Origin: Bacteroidales bacterium Bact_23 | GTDB taxonomy: Bacteria > Bacteroidota > Bacteroidia > Bacteroidales > Lentimicrobiaceae | Reading direction: 5' to 3' | DNA length: 22,309 nt | Assembly (NCBI GenBank): GCA_001603685.1 | Contig: LUZO01000323.1 | Span: 1-22,309 of the forward strand | Part shown: in pieces, positions 7,709 to 14,863 of the stretch | How positions within the stretch are numbered: position 1 is the stretch's first letter | Layout: the number at the start of each line of letters is the position of its first letter | The notes under the pieces: generated by a model | The model's database searches: none | Seen by the model: the letters and a program-made list of their open reading frames with translations, nothing else | What the model was told of the DNA's origin: nothing | Translations under genes and position numbers: made by a program

Positions 7709-8140
7709 TTGGGAAGAATTCTGGCCATTGATTACGGGCAAAAACGGGTGGGACTGGCTGTTACCGACGAAGACCGGATAATTGCCTCGCCGCTCACCAC
7801 CGTTCATTCAAAGGATATCATCGCCTTTCTGAAGGATTATATAAAAAAGGAGCGCGTTGATCTGCTGCTGGTCGGCGAACCAAAACAGATGAACAACCGG
7901 CCTTCGGAATCGGTTAAGTTCATTGATCCCTTTGTCAGGCAGCTCCGCAAGGAGTTCCCTGATATTCCGCTGGAAAGGATTGATGAGCGGTTTACCTCGA
8001 AAATGGCGCAGCGAAGCATCCTGGAATCGGGAGCAAAGAAGAAAGACCGGCAGGATAAGGGTATTGTTGATATGGTAAGTGCTGCCATCATGCTGCAGTC
8101 GTACCTCGAAATGCTGTCGTTCGGACGCGGACGAATATGA
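7709..8140 (+). CDS. ruvX: Putative pre-16S rRNA nuclease / Holliday junction resolvase-like (YqgF/RuvX)
   Basis: A 143-residue RNase H-fold nuclease of the YqgF family. E. coli YqgF trims pre-16S rRNA, and the family has also been described as a Holliday junction resolvase. The N-terminus GRILAIDYGQKRVGLAVTD carries the first catalytic aspartate (D8). DLLLVGEP (51-58), LERIDERFTS (88-97, with a catalytic glutamate) and KGIVDMVSAAIML (117-129, D121) complete the active site. The start is a TTG at 7709: there is an in-frame stop at 7676-7678 and no in-frame ATG in between, and translation from TTG gives exactly the family N-terminus. It is followed by def after 130 bp. Confidence 0.93.
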   Translation: MGRILAIDYGQKRVGLAVTDEDRIIASPLTTVHSKDIIAFLKDYIKKERVDLLLVGEPKQMNNRPSESVKFIDPFVRQLRKEFPDIPLERIDERFTSKMAQRSILESGAKKKDRQDKGIVDMVSAAIMLQSYLEMLSFGRGRI

Positions 8141-8145
8141 CAGAA

Positions 8146-8163
8146 TGCCGGCATAGTCCGGCA
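8146..8163. other. Small hairpin after ruvX
   Basis: TGCCGG (8146-8151), loop CATAGT, CCGGCA (8158-8163): a perfect 6-bp GC-rich stem 6 bases past the ruvX stop. No T-run follows, so it is a poor intrinsic terminator. It may be a 3'-end stabilising stem. The rest of the 130-bp gap to def shows only an AAGGAAAG-type purine-rich ribosome binding stretch just before the def start. Confidence 0.35.
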
Positions 8164-8270
8164 ACCTGCTGAATGCTAAGAATGTATCTGTTCCGGTTCA
8201 GCGCATGTCATTGCCGGGGAAGGCAGCAGCGATGATAAATAATTGAAGAAAATAAAAAGGAAAGATTGAA

Positions 8271-8846
8271 ATGATAATGCCAATTGTTGCCTACGGGCAT
8301 CCGGTGTTGCGGAAGAAAGCTGAGAATATTGATAAGAATTATCCTGATCTTCAGCAGTTTATTGCCGATATGTTCGAAACCATGTATAAGTCGAACGGAG
8401 TCGGGCTTGCCGCACCACAGGTAAACAGAAGCATCCGCCTTTTTGTGATTGATGCAACTCCCTATGCCGAGGATTTTCCGGGCGAAACCAACCTGAAACG
8501 GGTGTTTATCAACCCGCAGATCATCGAGGAGAAAGGGGAGGAGTGGTCGTTCAACGAAGGGTGCCTGAGCATTCCCGACATCAGAGAAGATGTGATCCGC
8601 AAAACCGAACTGAGATTGCAGTATTACGACGAGGATTTTAATTTTCATGACGAGGTTATCACCGGTGTGATGGCAAGGGTGATGCAGCACGAATATGACC
8701 ACCTCGAAGGGGTGCTGTTCGTTGACAGAATCAGCCCGATCAGGAAAATAATGCTGAAGCGCAAACTGACCGATATAAGCAAAGGCCTGGTGAAAACGGA
8801 TTACAGGATGATATTTCCCCTTGTGAAAAAACAATCTAAAGCTTAA
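8271..8846 (+). CDS. def: Peptide deformylase
   Basis: A 191-residue metallo-hydrolase removing the N-formyl group from nascent proteins in the cytoplasm. All three family motifs are intact: GVGLAAPQ at 43-50, EGCLSI at 96-101 with metal ligand C98, and QHEYDHLEG at 139-147 with ligands H140 and H144 and catalytic E141. The MIMPIVAYGHPVLRK start is typical of Bacteroidota deformylases. The ATG at 8271 has a purine-rich AAGGAAAG sequence upstream. The enzyme is essential in most bacteria. No formyltransferase (fmt) gene is adjacent here; the neighbours are ruvX and a TPR lipoprotein. Confidence 0.97.
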   Translation: MIMPIVAYGHPVLRKKAENIDKNYPDLQQFIADMFETMYKSNGVGLAAPQVNRSIRLFVIDATPYAEDFPGETNLKRVFINPQIIEEKGEEWSFNEGCLSIPDIREDVIRKTELRLQYYDEDFNFHDEVITGVMARVMQHEYDHLEGVLFVDRISPIRKIMLKRKLTDISKGLVKTDYRMIFPLVKKQSKA

Positions 8847-8852
8847 CAGTTA

Positions 8853-8892
8853 AAATCCGCAACCCTGCCGGCCGGAGATGCGGCGCGGATTT
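8853..8892. other. Inverted repeat between def and the TPR lipoprotein gene
   Basis: AAATCCGC (8853-8860) and GCGGATTT (8885-8892) form a perfect 8-bp stem enclosing a 24-base loop that itself contains the palindrome GCCGGC. It fills most of the 66-bp gap. It could be a weak terminator or a processing site; no long T-run follows. Confidence 0.35.
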
Positions 8893-8912
8893 AAAGAAAT
8901 AACCCATCTGAA

Positions 8913-9449
8913 ATGAAAAGAATATTTGTGCCGTTTGTGGCATTGGTTGCCATCACCTTTATGGTTGCTTGCACCTCAAAGCTGGTAAAAGAGCAGAAAA
9001 ACATCGAAAACATTGAAAAGGAGCTCTCCGCCCAGGAAGCACGCCCCGATCCTGCCCGGCTTGAGGAGTTGCTTAACGCCTACCTCGCCTATGTTGACAA
9101 ACATTCAGCCGATTCGCTGGCTCCGTTTTATCTCTACAAAGCCATCAACCTGAGTATGGGAATGAACCAGGGCGAGAAGGCAAAGCAGCTGACTGACCGC
9201 ATGCTGAATGAGTACCCGAAGTATGACCGCATCCCTGAAACGGTATTTCTGAAGGCGTACATTTACGAAAATATGCTGGGAAATCTGGGTCAGGCGCTAA
9301 GCACCTACCAGGATTTCCTTTCGCGCTTCCCCGATCACGAACTGGCGGATGATGCCCAGGCAGCCATCAACAATCTGGGCAAATCGCCCGAAGAGCTGAT
9401 CAGGGAGTTTGAAGCCCGTGCCGCTCAACAGCAGCAGGCCGGACAATAA
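8913..9449 (+). CDS. TPR-repeat lipoprotein
   Basis: A 178-residue exported protein. The N-terminus is a lipoprotein signal peptide with lipobox MVAC, lipidated cysteine at C20. After a charged coiled segment (about 24-42), helical pairs follow at about 57-72, 73-90, 96-112 and 113-130; the segment around ALSTYQDFLSRFPDHELADDAQ is a clear tetratricopeptide (TPR) repeat of the YfiO/BamD kind. The C-terminus is a glutamine-rich tail. It probably acts as a periplasm-facing scaffold on the outer membrane, but with only two or three repeats it is shorter than BamD and no specific partner can be named. It follows def after 66 bp and converges on cdaA with 6 bp between stops. Confidence 0.75.
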   Translation: MKRIFVPFVALVAITFMVACTSKLVKEQKNIENIEKELSAQEARPDPARLEELLNAYLAYVDKHSADSLAPFYLYKAINLSMGMNQGEKAKQLTDRMLNEYPKYDRIPETVFLKAYIYENMLGNLGQALSTYQDFLSRFPDHELADDAQAAINNLGKSPEELIREFEARAAQQQQAGQ

Positions 9450-9468
9450 GGTTTGCTACCTTTCCGGA
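9439..9468. other. Hairpin spanning both convergent stop codons
   Basis: AAGGT (9448-9452), loop TTGCT, ACCTT (9458-9462), flanked by CCGG at 9439-9442 and 9465-9468. The stem covers the stop codons of the TPR lipoprotein and cdaA, which are only 6 bp apart. It may act as a shared compact terminator, but it lacks a proper T-run. Confidence 0.3.
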
Positions 9469-10298
9469 ACCCGGCTCATCTCTTTTTTGCGGGCGCCTGT
9501 GGCTTCGGGGTTGAATTCCTCTTCGAGCAGGGTTTTAAGCCTTGCCGGCTGAATGTCGAGGTGCAGTACGCCTTCTTTTACCCATGAAATTTTTCCGGTT
9601 TGCTCGGATACCACAATCGCAATGGCATCCGACTTTTCGGTAATGCCTACAGCCGAACGGTGCCTTAGTCCCATATGTGCCGGAATGTCAGGGTTTTTCG
9701 ATACCGGCAGAATGCATCTTGCCGCCTTGATCTGATTGTTTATGATGATTACCGCACCATCGTGAAGGGGTGAGTTTTTGAAAAAGATGTTCTCGATGAG
9801 CTGCTCCGAAATTTTTGCATTCAGCACTTCGCCGGTGCTGATGTGTTCTTCCAGTTCGTGTATTTTTCCGATTACAATCAGCGCTCCCGTTTTTGTATTG
9901 GCCATTTTGTGGCAAGCCTGAACAATGGGGTCGATATCCAGATTTTCATCGTTGGTGTAGCGAATTCTCCAGAAAAGAAAGCGGCGGTGATTTTTCCTGA
10001 TAAAGGCCGGTGTGCCAAGCAGCAGGAGAAACTTCCGGATTTCGGGCTGGAATACCACAATAAGTGCAATGAAACCGACGCTGATAAATGCGCCCAGAAT
10101 TTCGGTGAGCAGCTCCATTTCGAGTATCCTCACCAGCCGCCACATAAGGAAAATGGCAACAATCCCCAGCAGAATGTTGATGGCGGCGGTGCCTTTTACC
10201 AGATTATACAATTCATACAGGAGGAATGCAACCAGCAGGATATCAATGATATCAAGCATTCGTATATGGAGAAACAGAGGGATGAGAAGTTCGGTCAT
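9456..10298 (-). CDS. cdaA: Diadenylate cyclase CdaA (membrane-bound DAC)
   Basis: A 280-residue enzyme that makes the second messenger c-di-AMP from two ATP, used in bacteria to control potassium and osmolyte transport and cell-wall balance. Three hydrophobic segments (about 15-34, 38-56 and 64-84) precede a cytoplasmic DAC (DisA_N) domain, with catalytic DGA at 180-182 and RHRSA at 212-216. Layout and length are those of CdaA/YbbP. The ATG at 10298 is used; M14 is an alternative but would trim the region before the first membrane segment. It lies 27 bp after folP, surely one transcription unit. No CdaR or GlmM gene follows, unlike in Firmicutes. Both active-site motifs are intact, so activity is expected. 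Confidence 0.95.
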   Translation of the reverse strand: MTELLIPLFLHIRMLDIIDILLVAFLLYELYNLVKGTAAINILLGIVAIFLMWRLVRILEMELLTEILGAFISVGFIALIVVFQPEIRKFLLLLGTPAFIRKNHRRFLFWRIRYTNDENLDIDPIVQACHKMANTKTGALIVIGKIHELEEHISTGEVLNAKISEQLIENIFFKNSPLHDGAVIIINNQIKAARCILPVSKNPDIPAHMGLRHRSAVGITEKSDAIAIVVSEQTGKISWVKEGVLHLDIQPARLKTLLEEEFNPEATGARKKEMSRVPER

Positions 10299-10325
10299 CA
10301 GCGGTAAATCTACTTTTTTGCAAAC

Positions 10326-11219
10326 TTAATTATTTCGGTTGGATTCTTTCAGTATTGTGATCAATTTTATGGTTTCAACCGCCTGTTTCACATCATGTAC
10401 CCTGAGAATGTTGGCGCCGTTGAGCAACGCAATGGTATTCAGTACGGTGGTTCCGTTCAGCGCCTCATCGGGGGTGATGTTCAGGCTGCGGTATATCAGG
10501 GATTTGCGCGACAAGCCGGCCAGAACCGGGTAGGGATAGCGGCTGAAAGCCCCGAGATTGCCCAGCAGTTCGTAATTGTGTGCGATGGTTTTTCCAAACC
10601 CGAAGCCGGGATCGAGAATGATGTTTGATTTTCCGGTAAGGGTGAATTTTTCCAGTTGCCGGTCGAAAAACTGCATCACCTCACGGGTTACATCCTCATA
10701 AACCGGATTAATCTGCATGGTTTCGGGCGTACCCTGAATGTGCATCATCACATAGGCCAGGTCCATGCCTGCCATGGTTTCGGCCATCCGTTCATCCATG
10801 GTTCCGCCCGATATGTCGTTGATGATGTGGGCTCCGCTTTCGGCGGCTGACAGCGCTACCTGCGAACGGAAGGTGTCAACCGAAATCAGGGTGTCCGGAT
10901 AATTCTTTTCAATCCACTGAATCACCGGCTGCAGAATGGCAATCTCATACTCTGCGGGAATGGCTGTAGAGCCCGGCCTGGTCGAAACTGCACCGATGTC
11001 GATGATGGCAGCGCCTTCTTCAATCATGGTTTCAATCCGGCGATGGACGGCGGCTTCGGAGAGATATCTTCCGCCGTCGTAAAACGAATCGTCGGTGATG
11101 TTCATAACCCCCATAACCACCGGGAATGAAAGATCAAGATACATTGATCCGCATCTTATTGAGTGATTTTGTGAAAAATCTGTACCTTTATCGGGCGAAA
11201 ATGAGGGCAAAATTTTCAT
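10326..11219 (-). CDS. folP: Dihydropteroate synthase
   Basis: A TIM-barrel enzyme condensing p-aminobenzoate with dihydropterin diphosphate in folate synthesis; it is the sulfonamide target. Motifs: VVMGVMNITDDSFYDGG (loop 1), DIGAVSTRPGS (loop 2), NDISGG, MMHIQGTPETMQ, DPGFGFGKT and GLSRKS, in family order. I take the ATG at 11219 (297 residues). The longer frame from 11261 would overlap the divergent DUF1599 gene and adds a hydrophobic leader not seen in the family; the ATG at 11144 would cut into the family N-terminus. Loop 1 has TDDSF where most enzymes have TPDSF, and loop 2 has DIGAVSTRPG rather than DIGGESTRPG. It is followed by cdaA after 27 bp. Confidence 0.94.
   Translation of the reverse strand: MKILPSFSPDKGTDFSQNHSIRCGSMYLDLSFPVVMGVMNITDDSFYDGGRYLSEAAVHRRIETMIEEGAAIIDIGAVSTRPGSTAIPAEYEIAILQPVIQWIEKNYPDTLISVDTFRSQVALSAAESGAHIINDISGGTMDERMAETMAGMDLAYVMMHIQGTPETMQINPVYEDVTREVMQFFDRQLEKFTLTGKSNIILDPGFGFGKTIAHNYELLGNLGAFSRYPYPVLAGLSRKSLIYRSLNITPDEALNGTTVLNTIALLNGANILRVHDVKQAVETIKLITILKESNRNN
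11183..11190 (+). promoter_or_regulatory. Candidate -7 element for the DUF1599 gene, inside folP
   Basis: TACCTTTA differs from TAnnTTTG at one position. It is 64 bases before the DUF1599 start and lies inside the divergent folP coding region, because the intergenic gap is only 35 bp. Tentative. Confidence 0.3.
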
Positions 11220-11254
11220 TGAAATAACTTTAAGTAAGTAATAATTAACCAGAT

Positions 11255-11809
11255 ATGACAACTGATACTTCGGCGCAATTCGATTCAGCCATCCGTGCCT
11301 GCAAAGATATATTTTTAACCAAAATGAAGGATTACGGCACTGCCTGGCGGATTCTGCGCCCCGAATCGCTCACCGACCAGATTTACATCAAGGCAAACCG
11401 GATAAGAAGCATTCAGGGCAAAGGCATCCAGAAAATCCATGAAAATGAGGAGGTGGAGTTTATCGGAATTGTGAATTATGCCATCATTGCCCTTATTCAG
11501 CTCGAACTGGGCGAGAGCGAGGAGGTGAATATGGATCCCGCCGCTGTGGAGAGCCTTTACAACAAATATGTAAGCCAGGCAAAGGGGCTGATGATGGATA
11601 AAAATCACGATTACGGCGAGGCCTGGCGCAACATGCGCATCAGCTCACTGGCCGATATCATTCTGATGAAGCTGCTGAGGGTGAAGCAGATAGAGGATAA
11701 TAAAGGCAAAACCTTTATTTCGGAAGGAGTGGATGCCAATTATTACGACATCATCAATTATGCCGTGTTTGCCCTGATCAAATTCAGTGAGGCGAAAACG
11801 GTTTCGTGA
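11255..11809 (+). CDS. DUF1599 protein with two tandem repeats (nucleotide modification-associated domain family)
   Basis: A 184-residue, mostly helical cytoplasmic protein made of two copies of the same unit. Unit 1 (about 16-84) has KDYGTAWR at 25-32 and IVNYAIIALIQL at 72-83. Unit 2 (about 109-179) has HDYGEAWR at 118-125 and IINYAVFALIKF at 166-177, an offset of 93-94 residues. This matches DUF1599, which I recall is also called nucleotide modification-associated domain 1. There is no signal peptide or membrane segment. It is divergent from folP (35-bp gap) and its stop codon abuts the next gene. A nucleotide-related activity is only a guess. The start is the ATG at 11255. Confidence 0.85.
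   Translation: MTTDTSAQFDSAIRACKDIFLTKMKDYGTAWRILRPESLTDQIYIKANRIRSIQGKGIQKIHENEEVEFIGIVNYAIIALIQLELGESEEVNMDPAAVESLYNKYVSQAKGLMMDKNHDYGEAWRNMRISSLADIILMKLLRVKQIEDNKGKTFISEGVDANYYDIINYAVFALIKFSEAKTVS
11302..11309 (-). promoter_or_regulatory. Candidate -7 element for folP, inside the DUF1599 gene
   Basis: TATCTTTG on the minus strand is an exact TAnnTTTG match, 83 bases before the chosen folP ATG and inside the DUF1599 reading frame. If both elements are real, the divergent transcripts overlap at their 5' ends. Tentative. Confidence 0.3.
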
Positions 11810-11850
11810 AATGCTGTAAAACACTGCCGCTTAACTTAAATGCACTGACA

Positions 11851-12963
11851 ATGCGAGTATTACATTTTATTTCAAGGCTCATTACCGGAATTGTTTTCAT
11901 CTTTTCAGGCTTTGTAAAAGGAATTGACCCGCTTGGAATGGCTTACCGCCTTGAAGACTATTTTATCGCCTGGAATGCCGAATGGATGATGCCGATGGCG
12001 CTTACACTCTCCATTCTGCTGAGTACCATGGAGTTTGTGATGGGCGTTGTGGTGCTGTTCAACCTGAAGCCAAAGGTGAATGCCTGGCTGCTGCTGGGGA
12101 TTATGGGCTTTTTCACCGTCCTCACCTTTTTCGATGCCATCTACAACCCGGTGCCCGATTGCGGCTGCTTCGGCGATGCCATTACGCTCACCAACTGGCA
12201 GACCTTTTACAAGAATGTTGTGCTGATGGTCTTTACCATCATACTGTTTATCTGGAGAAACAAAACGAAAGACCATTTCGGGAATCTCTTTTCGTACGGA
12301 ACGGCGCTGGTTGCCGCCCTTCTGTTCATCGGGCTCAGCATTTACTGTTACCGCCATCTGCCGATGATGGACTTTATGGACTGGAAAACCGGCAACAAAA
12401 TGTATGTTGAGAATCCGGAACCGGTGCGGTACTATCTTACCTACAAAAACAAATACACCGACGAGATAAGGGAGTACCTCTCGCCCGATTATCCGTATGA
12501 TGATACCATCTGGATGTCGCAGTGGGAGTTTGTGGAACAGCGTGTGGAAGACCCTAACACCTTCCACGGCCACGACCTGCAGATTATGGATTTTCAGGGC
12601 GATGACTATACCGAAGTATTCATCAGAAACCCTGATTATCAGTTCCTGCTTGTTTGCTGGGATCTGGAGGAGTCGGCACAGAAGGGTCTTCAAAAGGCGG
12701 CTCAGCTTGCCGTGCAGGCCGACGAGGCGGGTTATAGTTTTATAGGCCTCACCAGTACGCTTGAACCGGAGGTGGATTCAATAAAAACGGCGCTGAATCT
12801 GAACTTCGATTTCTTCCAGGCCGACGACATCGCGCTGAAAACCATGGTCAGGGCCAATCCCGGCCTGCTGCTGATGAAAGACGGCATTGTCATTGACAAA
12901 TGGCATTACAATGACTTTCCCTCGTTCGCCGAATTTGAAAAGAAATTTGTTGAGAACCAATAA
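11851..12963 (+). CDS. BT_3928-type membrane protein: MauE/DoxX-like N-terminus plus thioredoxin-like C-terminus
   Basis: A 370-residue inner-membrane protein. The N-terminal part has four hydrophobic segments (about residues 5-21, 47-66, 74-92 and 120-134 from the chosen start) of the MauE/DoxX kind, with the motif DCGCFGDA after the third segment, typical of MauE-like redox partners. One more segment follows at about 146-166. The C-terminal domain (about 225-370, beginning near YTEVFIRNPDYQFLLVCWD) has a thioredoxin-like pattern, but the usual CxxC is absent; only a single cysteine remains (VCWD). I start at the ATG at 11851. A GTG at 11806 overlaps the DUF1599 stop and would add 15 residues unlike the family. 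Role unknown; disulfide chemistry or an envelope scaffold is inferred. The permease gene follows after 9 bp. Confidence 0.82.
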   Translation: MRVLHFISRLITGIVFIFSGFVKGIDPLGMAYRLEDYFIAWNAEWMMPMALTLSILLSTMEFVMGVVVLFNLKPKVNAWLLLGIMGFFTVLTFFDAIYNPVPDCGCFGDAITLTNWQTFYKNVVLMVFTIILFIWRNKTKDHFGNLFSYGTALVAALLFIGLSIYCYRHLPMMDFMDWKTGNKMYVENPEPVRYYLTYKNKYTDEIREYLSPDYPYDDTIWMSQWEFVEQRVEDPNTFHGHDLQIMDFQGDDYTEVFIRNPDYQFLLVCWDLEESAQKGLQKAAQLAVQADEAGYSFIGLTSTLEPEVDSIKTALNLNFDFFQADDIALKTMVRANPGLLLMKDGIVIDKWHYNDFPSFAEFEKKFVENQ

Positions 12964-12972
12964 CCGGCCGGA

Positions 12973-14052
12973 ATGCACAGATTTATCCTGAAGCGTTTGT
13001 ACTACGGATTTTTTGTGCTTTTTGGAGTGATTACCCTGGTATTTCTGCTTTTCAATGTGCTGCCCGGCGATCCGGCGCGGATGATGCTTGGCCAGCGTGC
13101 CGATATGGTTTCGGTTGAAGCGATAAACCGCGAACTGGGCCTCGACCGGCCGCTGGCGGTTCAGTATCTGGGATTCCTGAACGACCTTTCGCCGGTCTCG
13201 TTTCACAGCGTATCCTCCAGATCTTCTGTCTGGTATCCCGACAGCGCCCGCTATGCCCCGTTCGTTACGCTTGCTTCGGTGGGCGATGCCCGGATATTGC
13301 TGAAGAAACCGTGGCTGAGGCGTTCCTATCAGAGCAAGCGGAAAGTCTCCGAAATTCTCGCCGAAGCCTTCCCCAATACCATGCTGCTGGCCACCATCGC
13401 CATGGGTTTTGCCGCCATAGTCGGCATATTTGCCGGAATTGTGTCGGTAGTACGCAAAGATACGCTGGTGGACAAGGCTTCGCTCTTCCTTTCGGTGCTG
13501 GGGATGTCGCTCCCATCATTCTTTGCGGCCATACTGATTGCGTGGATTTTTGCCTTCGTGCTCGGTGGAATAACCGGCCTCAACATGTCGGGGTCGCTGT
13601 TTGCCGTGGATGACTTCGGGCGCGGCGAATACCTTGAACTGAAAAACCTGATTTTGCCGGCGCTTACGCTGGGCATCCGTCCGCTGGCCATCATCACCGG
13701 CCTCACCCGCAGCTCAATGCTCGAGGTGATGTCGCAGGACTACATCCGTACGGCCCGTGCAAAGGGGCTGCCATTCCGCAAGGTGATTTCGCGGCATGCG
13801 CTGCGCAATGCGCTTAACCCGGTGGTAACCGCCATTTCCGGCTGGTTTGCCTCGCTCATGGCCGGAGCCGTTTTTGTGGAATATGTGTTCGACTGGAAAG
13901 GCATTGGCGTGGTAATTGTCAACGGGCTCGAAAAGTATGATTTCCCCGTAGTTATGGGAGCCATTCTTTTCATTGCCGTTTTGTTGGTGATTATTAATAT
14001 TTTTGTGGATATTATTTACGGCCTGCTCGACCCCCGCGTCAGGCTGGCTTAA
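12973..14052 (+). CDS. OppB/DppB-like ABC transporter permease, orphan
   Basis: A 359-residue permease subunit of the peptide/nickel (OppB/DppB) ABC family in the inner membrane. It has the N-terminal FILKRLYYGFFVLFGVITLVF segment with LFNVLPGDPA after it, and five later membrane segments (about 135-155, 170-195, 220-245, 285-305 and 325-348). The cytoplasmic EAA loop reads DYIRTARAKGLPFRKV. The loop after the first membrane segment is longer than usual: about 40 extra residues, rich in serine, tyrosine and basic residues, precede the VSEILAEAFPNTMLL segment. No ATPase, second permease or binding-protein gene is nearby. It lies between the MauE-like gene (9-bp gap) and tpiA (30-bp gap). The substrate is unknown. 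Confidence 0.88.
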   Translation: MHRFILKRLYYGFFVLFGVITLVFLLFNVLPGDPARMMLGQRADMVSVEAINRELGLDRPLAVQYLGFLNDLSPVSFHSVSSRSSVWYPDSARYAPFVTLASVGDARILLKKPWLRRSYQSKRKVSEILAEAFPNTMLLATIAMGFAAIVGIFAGIVSVVRKDTLVDKASLFLSVLGMSLPSFFAAILIAWIFAFVLGGITGLNMSGSLFAVDDFGRGEYLELKNLILPALTLGIRPLAIITGLTRSSMLEVMSQDYIRTARAKGLPFRKVISRHALRNALNPVVTAISGWFASLMAGAVFVEYVFDWKGIGVVIVNGLEKYDFPVVMGAILFIAVLLVIINIFVDIIYGLLDPRVRLA

Positions 14053-14082
14053 ACCCTTATAAACCGATAAAAAGACCGAAAT

Positions 14083-14841
14083 ATGAGAAAGAAAATTGTT
14101 GCCGGAAACTGGAAGATGAATAAGACTTTCAGCGAAGCTGAAGACCTGCTTTTTGGAATTGCCGACGCACTTGGCAACGGCCGTCCCGATAATGTTGAAG
14201 TGGTGGTATGCCCTCCCGCCCTTTATCTCGAACTGGCGAATGATGTGGCTACCGAACACAATTTCAGGTGCGGAGCCCAGAATATGAGCGAACATGAGTC
14301 GGGAGCCTATACCGGCGAAATTTCAGCCGCAATGCTTCAGTCGGCGGGTGTGGAATTCGTAATTCTCGGCCATTCCGAAAGGCGCACCTACTTCGGCGAG
14401 AACGATGAACTGATTGGCAAAAAAGTGGCTCAGGCTATCCGTCATGAGCTTACTCCGATATACTGCTGCGGCGAGGTGCTTGCTGAGCGCGAAGCCGGAA
14501 AGCATTTCGAAGTGGTTGAAGCTCAGGTAACCGGCGCCCTCTCAGGCCTGGATGCCAAAGCGTTTTCGAAAGTGGTCATTGCTTATGAACCGGTGTGGGC
14601 AATTGGTACCGGCCGCACAGCCACTCCGCAACAGGCACAGGAAATGCACGCATTTATCCGCAGCGTACTGGCTAAAATTTTCGGACAGAAAGCCGCCGGC
14701 GATACCACCATCCTTTACGGCGGAAGCTGCAATGCCGGCAATGCAAAAGAGCTCTTTGCAAATTCCGATGTGGATGGCGGACTCATTGGAGGAGCTTCGC
14801 TCAAGGCAGATGAATTTGTAAAAATCGTGAACAGCTTCTGA
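14083..14841 (+). CDS. tpiA: Triosephosphate isomerase
   Basis: A 252-residue TIM-barrel glycolytic enzyme interconverting dihydroxyacetone phosphate and glyceraldehyde 3-phosphate in the cytoplasm. The active site is intact: N9 and K11 in VAGNWKMNK, H97 in ILGHSERR and E169 in AYEPVWAIGTG. The phosphate-binding ILYGGSCNAGNAKEL and GGLIGGASL segments close the barrel. Length is normal. The ATG at 14083 follows the permease stop by 30 bp with no terminator, and prmA follows after 22 bp, so co-transcription is likely. Confidence 0.98.
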   Translation: MRKKIVAGNWKMNKTFSEAEDLLFGIADALGNGRPDNVEVVVCPPALYLELANDVATEHNFRCGAQNMSEHESGAYTGEISAAMLQSAGVEFVILGHSERRTYFGENDELIGKKVAQAIRHELTPIYCCGEVLAEREAGKHFEVVEAQVTGALSGLDAKAFSKVVIAYEPVWAIGTGRTATPQQAQEMHAFIRSVLAKIFGQKAAGDTTILYGGSCNAGNAKELFANSDVDGGLIGGASLKADEFVKIVNSF

Positions 14842-14863
14842 GTAAGTAACATTCCGGAAAACA

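Noticed and set aside
11220..11261. Upstream ATG giving a 311-residue FolP
   Set aside because: It would overlap the divergent DUF1599 gene and adds a hydrophobic leader; the ATG at 11219 fits the family N-terminus better.
11806..11850. GTG start giving a 385-residue version of the MauE-like protein
   Set aside because: The extra 15 residues are unlike the family, while the ATG at 11851 leads directly into the first membrane segment.
11905..12693. 262-codon open frame antisense to the MauE-like gene
   Set aside because: The histidine-rich, low-complexity translation is typical of an antisense shadow, and the sense frame has clear membrane segments and a known family motif.
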